Assembly: GCA_002282555.1 (NCBI GenBank)
Contig: NCJR01000010.1
Span: 1 to 16,719 of the forward strand
DNA length: 16,719 bases
Source of the DNA: Rhodobacterales bacterium 34-62-10
GTDB lineage: Bacteria; Pseudomonadota; Alphaproteobacteria; Rhodobacterales; Rhodobacteraceae
Direction: 5' to 3'
Shown here: piece by piece, positions 13,641 through 16,719 of the stretch
Position numbering within the stretch: position 1 is the stretch's first letter
Layout of the letters: the number at the start of each line of letters is the position of its first letter
The notes under the pieces: model-generated
The model's input: the letters and a program-made list of their open reading frames with translations, nothing else
What the model was told of the DNA's origin: nothing
Databases searched by the model: none
Program-made: the position numbers and the translations under genes

Positions 13641-14830
13641 CACACCCTCTCGATCAGCATGGCCATACCTTGCCCGGCGCCCAGACACATCGACAGGATC
13701 GCGCGCCGCCCGCCCGTGTCTTCAAGATGCTGCATCGCAGTCAGGCACATGCGCACGCCGGTCACGCCGGGCGGATGGCCAAGGCTGATGCCGCCACCAT
13801 AGAGGTTATGGATATCGCGAGGGATGCCCAATTGCGTCTCGGCATGGATATTGACGGCTGCGAAAGCCTCGTTGATCTCGACATAGTCGATATCAGCCAT
13901 CCGCAGTCCCCTCTTGTCCAGCAGGGCGCGGATCGCAGGGACCGGGCCATGACCCATGATGCGCGGCGGCACGCCGACGACGGTCCAGTCCACGATACGG
14001 GCGCGCGGGGCGATGCCCTTGGCTTCCAGCGCGGCGCGCTCGCCCACCAGAACAAAGGCCGCCGCATCGTTCACGGTCGATGCATTGCCCGCCGTCACCT
14101 TTCCGCCTGTGCGGAACGCCGGGCGCAGACGCGCCAGCTTGTCGGGCGTGGCATCGGCGCGGACACATTCATCGGTATCGAAAATACGTGTCGTCCCCTT
14201 GCCCGCGTCCGGGTCCGGCACGTCCACACCCATGATCTGCCGCGCCAGAAACCCCGAGGCTTGCGCCGCACGTGCACGGCTTTGGCTGAGGGCGCCCCAC
14301 GCGTCCATCGCCGCGCGGGTCAGGCCGTAATCCTCGGCCAGATTTTCCGCCGTCTCGCCCATGTATTCAAGGCTGAAGGGGCAGCGATAGGCCCAGTCAA
14401 GCATATCCTCCAGCGTGGCAGGGCCGCGCTTGACGCCGCCGCGCAGGGTGGTGACGGCATGGGGAACGCGGGAATAGCTTTCGGCACCGCCCGCGATGGC
14501 CAGCCGCGAATGGCCGCTATCCACCTGTTGCGTGGCCGACAGGATCGCCTGCAGACCCGAGGCGCAGGCCCGTACCACCGACAGGGCACCCGAGGATTCG
14601 GGCAAACCCGCCTTCAGCCCGACCACGCGCGCCCCGAACAGACTGTCGCGTCCCGATGGCACCGTCGAAGCCAACACGATATGGTCCAGATCATCCGGGC
14701 TGATGCCCGCACGCGCGATGCAACCCTTGGCCACCGTCGCGGCAAGGTCCGTCATTTCGATGGCGCTCAGGCTTCCGTCAAAGGCGCCAAGCGCGCTGCG
14801 GATGCCCCCTGCGATCACTGTATCTGCCAT
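13640..14830 (-). CDS. Thiolase (acetyl-CoA C-acyltransferase type)
   Basis: A 396-residue thiolase that cleaves a 3-oxoacyl-CoA with CoA, or condenses two acyl-CoAs in the reverse sense. The acylated nucleophile is C89 in VVRACASGLQA, NEAFA is present, the general-base H352 lies in GGGISLGHPPGVTG, and the second catalytic Cys is C382 in SMCLGAGQG. The GHPPG and CLGAG motifs differ slightly from the usual GHPLG and CxGGG, suggesting a non-housekeeping paralogue. It starts at ATG 14830 with GAGGGA upstream; the frame continues 21 codons beyond without family similarity. It is second in the operon, 49 nt after the P450 and overlapping the ligase start, and would perform the final chain-cleavage step of beta-oxidation of the activated acid. 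Confidence 0.93.
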   Translation of the reverse strand: MADTVIAGGIRSALGAFDGSLSAIEMTDLAATVAKGCIARAGISPDDLDHIVLASTVPSGRDSLFGARVVGLKAGLPESSGALSVVRACASGLQAILSATQQVDSGHSRLAIAGGAESYSRVPHAVTTLRGGVKRGPATLEDMLDWAYRCPFSLEYMGETAENLAEDYGLTRAAMDAWGALSQSRARAAQASGFLARQIMGVDVPDPDAGKGTTRIFDTDECVRADATPDKLARLRPAFRTGGKVTAGNASTVNDAAAFVLVGERAALEAKGIAPRARIVDWTVVGVPPRIMGHGPVPAIRALLDKRGLRMADIDYVEINEAFAAVNIHAETQLGIPRDIHNLYGGGISLGHPPGVTGVRMCLTAMQHLEDTGGRRAILSMCLGAGQGMAMLIERV

Positions 14831-14879
14831 GGTCTTTCCCTCAAAGGTGCGGCCGCCGGGCCCCTTGCGTGCTGTGGCG

Positions 14880-16109
14880 TCACTTGATTTCAACAGGCAT
14901 CACACGCGGCCCGCGCATGATGATGGTGGCGTGCCACTCGATGGGCTCTGCCGCAAGCCTCAGCGTGGGAAGCCGCTGCACCACGCGCGGAAAGGTCACC
15001 TCGCCCTCAAGCCGGGCCAGCGCAGCCCCCATGCAGAAATGCACCCCATAGCCAAAGGTCAGATGTCGATTCGGTTTGCGTTCGATATCGAAATGCTGGG
15101 CATCCTCGAACATCGACGGGTCCTGATTGGCGGTGTTGATCATCGCAAATACCCGTTCACCGGGGCGAAGCGTCTTGCCATGCAGCACATGTTCCTCGGC
15201 CACCATCCGGGCCATGGAACCCGAAGGCCCATCCAGCCGCAGACATTCCTCGACTGCGGATTTCGCCAGTTCCGGAGTGTCGGCCAGCAGGCGCGCGGCC
15301 TCGGGGTGCGCGATGAATTTGGACATCCCCCCCGCCAGCAGGTTGGCGGTGGTTTCATGCCCGCCGAACATGACCAGCATGCAGGCGGCGACCAGCTCAT
15401 CCTCGGTCATGGCGTCATCGGCCTCACGCGCAGCAATGAACGCCGAGATCAGATCGTCGCGCGGCGCGGCGCGGCGTTCGGCGATCAGCCCACGGAACAG
15501 CGTTGCCATCTCATGCGCGCCTTCGGCCGCACGTTCATACTTGTCGGGCGCATTGCGCGCGGACCCGATGAAAAGCTGCATCCGGTCCGAACAGGATTTG
15601 AGATAGAACATGTGTTCGCGCGGCACGCCCAAAAGGTCCATGATGACCATAGCAGGCAATTGCATCGCGAAATCATTGACGAAATCAAAGACCTGACCGC
15701 GTGGCAGGCGGTCTATCAGGATGTCGCAGATATCCTCGACCCCCGGACGCAGGACCTCGACCGCACGCATGGTGAAGGCGCGTCCCATCAGTTGCCGCAA
15801 TCGCGTGTGTTCCGGCGGATCGCGGAACACCAGCCACAAGGTCAGATACCGCATGAGTTCGGACAAAGCCGTTTTCTCGGCGGCAGGCAGGCTTTCATAG
15901 AAAGGGCGGATGCGATCGACCGACATATCGGCCGAGGTCAGCGCCGCCTTCACATCATCGTAACGTGTCAGCACCCACGCCTTCAGTTTGGGATTCCAAT
16001 GGGCGGGGTCTTGCGACTGCAGGCCCAGAAGCGCGGGGTAGGGGTTCCTGACCACATATGGATCCGTCGGGTCATAAGACGGCTGGGCCGCCTTCAAAGG
16101 ATTGGTCAC
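14880..16109 (-). CDS. Cytochrome P450 monooxygenase (soluble bacterial class I)
   Basis: A heme-thiolate monooxygenase of 409 residues from the preferred GTG at 16109, which has GGGAG 7 nt upstream; ATG at 16205 would give 441 residues with a non-P450 extension. The I-helix oxygen-activation motif is G249-G-H-E-T253 (GGHETT), ExxR is E288-R291 (EECLR), and the heme loop FGYGVHFCMG contains the axial Cys359. There is no membrane anchor, so it is cytosolic and needs a ferredoxin and ferredoxin reductase, neither of which is in the window. As first gene of the operon with thiolase, CoA ligase and enoyl-CoA hydratase, it probably hydroxylates or oxidises the same substrate to allow its breakdown. 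The CYP family cannot be assigned from sequence alone. Confidence 0.95.
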   Translation of the reverse strand: MTNPLKAAQPSYDPTDPYVVRNPYPALLGLQSQDPAHWNPKLKAWVLTRYDDVKAALTSADMSVDRIRPFYESLPAAEKTALSELMRYLTLWLVFRDPPEHTRLRQLMGRAFTMRAVEVLRPGVEDICDILIDRLPRGQVFDFVNDFAMQLPAMVIMDLLGVPREHMFYLKSCSDRMQLFIGSARNAPDKYERAAEGAHEMATLFRGLIAERRAAPRDDLISAFIAAREADDAMTEDELVAACMLVMFGGHETTANLLAGGMSKFIAHPEAARLLADTPELAKSAVEECLRLDGPSGSMARMVAEEHVLHGKTLRPGERVFAMINTANQDPSMFEDAQHFDIERKPNRHLTFGYGVHFCMGAALARLEGEVTFPRVVQRLPTLRLAAEPIEWHATIIMRGPRVMPVEIK

Positions 16110-16198
16110 AAGGTATCTCCCAGCTCTTATGGTCGCGCTTCGCCATCTGGTTGCGTTGATGGCGTCAAGCATCTCCTCTTTAGCAACGTAAACCTTAC

Positions 16199-16216
16199 CA
16201 AGCAATCGTTTGCTTG
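16199..16216. promoter_or_regulatory. Perfect 18-bp operator-like palindrome between P450 operon and TRAP gene
   Basis: CAAGCAATCGTTTGCTTG has perfect 7-bp arms around TCGT, a size typical of TetR/GntR-type dimers. On the plus strand it overlaps TTGACT (16214-16219), followed after 17 bp by CATTGT (16237-16242), a plausible promoter for the TRAP gene. On the minus strand TTGCTT (16205-16200) is followed after 17 bp by TAAAGA, a weak candidate for the P450 operon. One bound repressor could therefore silence both directions. Confidence 0.65.
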
Positions 16217-16242
16217 ACTATCGGATCGGCTTTTCGCATTGT
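16214..16242 (+). promoter_or_regulatory. Candidate promoter of the TRAP transporter gene
   Basis: TTGACT (5/6 match to TTGACA), 17-bp spacer, CATTGT (3/6 match to TATAAT). Its -35 is partly covered by the 18-bp palindrome at 16199-16216. It would give a leader of about 100 nt containing two further inverted repeats. The -10 is weak, so activator dependence is possible. Confidence 0.4.
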
Positions 16243-16281
16243 CAGCGCATGGCACGTCGGGGAGGACGGAAGGCCAGCCGG

Positions 16282-16299
16282 TCAAGGTGCAGACCTTGA
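16282..16299. promoter_or_regulatory. Second perfect 18-bp palindrome in the TRAP gene leader
   Basis: TCAAGGTGCAGACCTTGA has perfect 7-bp arms around GCAG, the same 7-4-7 layout as the upstream palindrome but a different sequence, 83 bp away centre to centre. It is followed by GGGCA-GATCG-TGCCC (16309-16323). If transcribed, both can fold as hairpins in the leader; otherwise the first may be an operator for a second regulator. Confidence 0.5.
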
Positions 16300-16350
16300 A
16301 AGGACAAAGGGCAGATCGTGCCCTGAACTTGTCATGTCGGGAGGAATAAC

Positions 16351-16719
16351 ATGACACTCAACCGCAGAAATTTCGTGATGGCGGCCGCAGCAGCACCGGC
16401 GGCGGTATTGGCTGCGCCGGCCATTGCCCAAGGCAATCGAACGCTCCAGATGGTGATGAGTTGGCCACACAACTTTCCGGGTCTGGCATCCATCGCCTAT
16501 AACTTCGCCAAATATGTGGGCGAACTGACCAACGGCGAATTGACTGTGGAAGTCGCAGCAGCAGGGGAATTGGTCGCAGCATTCGAGGTTTTCGATGCGG
16601 TGGGATCAGGTGCGGCGGATTGCTATCATTCCACACCCGTTTATCTTGCAGGCCAATGGCAGCCATCCGTCTTTTTTGCGCAGGTGCCGTTCGGCTTTAC
16701 CGCGACAGAACATCTGGCG
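16351..16719 (+). CDS. TRAP transporter substrate-binding protein (DctP/TakP type), 3' end cut by window edge
   Basis: The first 123 codons of a periplasmic binding protein, running off the right edge. The N-terminus is a twin-arginine signal: NRRNF, an Ala-rich hydrophobic core, and a probable cleavage site at APAIA-Q (about residue 26). The mature part has the DctP pattern: ASIAYNFAKYVGELTNGELTVEVAAAGELVAAFEVFDAVGSGAADCYHST. The AGELV...FEVFDAV and CYH features recall the TakP subgroup for 2-oxoacids and related carboxylates, which is an inference. It would hand an organic acid to DctQM-type membrane subunits, expected just beyond the window. The start is firm: GGGAGGA 5 nt before ATG. It is divergent from the P450 operon and shares its 241-bp control region, so it probably imports that operon's substrate. 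Confidence 0.9.
   Translation, partial: MTLNRRNFVMAAAAAPAAVLAAPAIAQGNRTLQMVMSWPHNFPGLASIAYNFAKYVGELTNGELTVEVAAAGELVAAFEVFDAVGSGAADCYHSTPVYLAGQWQPSVFFAQVPFGFTATEHLA

Noticed and set aside
16110..16205. ATG start at 16205 for the P450, adding 32 residues
   Set aside because: The extension would begin inside the 18-bp palindrome and is not P450-like. GTG 16109 with GGGAG at 7 nt gives a normal length, although the alternative cannot be excluded.
13670..16217. Plus-strand open frames at 13670-14887 and 14496-16217 opposite the thiolase and P450 genes
   Set aside because: They are antisense to well-supported genes, lack recognisable domains and have low-complexity His/Arg/Gly composition.
1..16719. 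tRNA/rRNA genes, CRISPR arrays, transposases, integrases, prophage genes
   Set aside because: No cloverleaf with conserved TTC-loop sequence, no regularly spaced repeats and no mobile-element protein motifs were seen on either strand.

Overview
The window looks like chromosomal DNA of a GC-rich alphaproteobacterium, most likely Rhodobacteraceae (the Roseobacter/Rhodobacter group). The evidence is the high-GC codon use, an alphaproteobacterial-type ClpS, a hemE/hemC divergent pair carrying three PpsR/CrtJ-type motifs (TGT-N12-ACA), a TRAP transporter binding protein, and two copies of an intergenic element (GGGATATT-N4-GCAAGAAGAA) that I associate from memory with this family. Seventeen protein-coding genes cover almost everything, and both ends are cut inside genes. 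No gap exceeds 300 bases. I see no RNA gene, CRISPR array, insertion sequence or prophage.

Left part (1-4000): a truncated HAD-family phosphatase on the minus strand diverges from a plus-strand run. That run is clpS (N-degron adaptor), an RsmC-type methyltransferase, a short-chain dehydrogenase/reductase homologue whose catalytic Ser and Lys are both replaced, and hemF (aerobic coproporphyrinogen oxidase). hemF meets hemE head-on over a shared hairpin terminator.

Tetrapyrrole centre (3089-6155): hemE (minus) and hemC (plus) diverge from a 99-bp region. That region and the first hemC codons hold three exact TGT-N12-ACA motifs, which suggests joint oxygen/light control of the common heme/bacteriochlorophyll pathway. 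hemF, hemE and hemC supply steps of the route to protoporphyrin.

Middle (6200-11205): a GlcD/D-2-hydroxyglutarate dehydrogenase-type FAD oxidoreductase (minus) diverges from a two-gene unit, an exported glutathione-peroxidase-like protein followed by a class I HDAC-type deacetylase. Next come a TetR-family regulator (minus) and a divergent MECR-like enoyl reductase/quinone oxidoreductase with a TTG start. A good sigma70-like promoter with an operator-like dyad lies between them.

Right part (11212-16719): a tight minus-strand operon runs cytochrome P450, thiolase, acyl-CoA ligase, enoyl-CoA hydratase, with the last three coupled by overlapping stop/start codons. It diverges from a Tat-exported TRAP substrate-binding protein that runs off the window. 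The shared 241-bp control region contains two perfect 18-bp palindromes of 7-4-7 form. One overlaps plausible -35 boxes for both directions, as expected if one regulator controls uptake and breakdown of the same acid. The substrate is not identifiable from sequence. This uptake/P450/CoA-thioester module is the best candidate here for an undescribed pathway.
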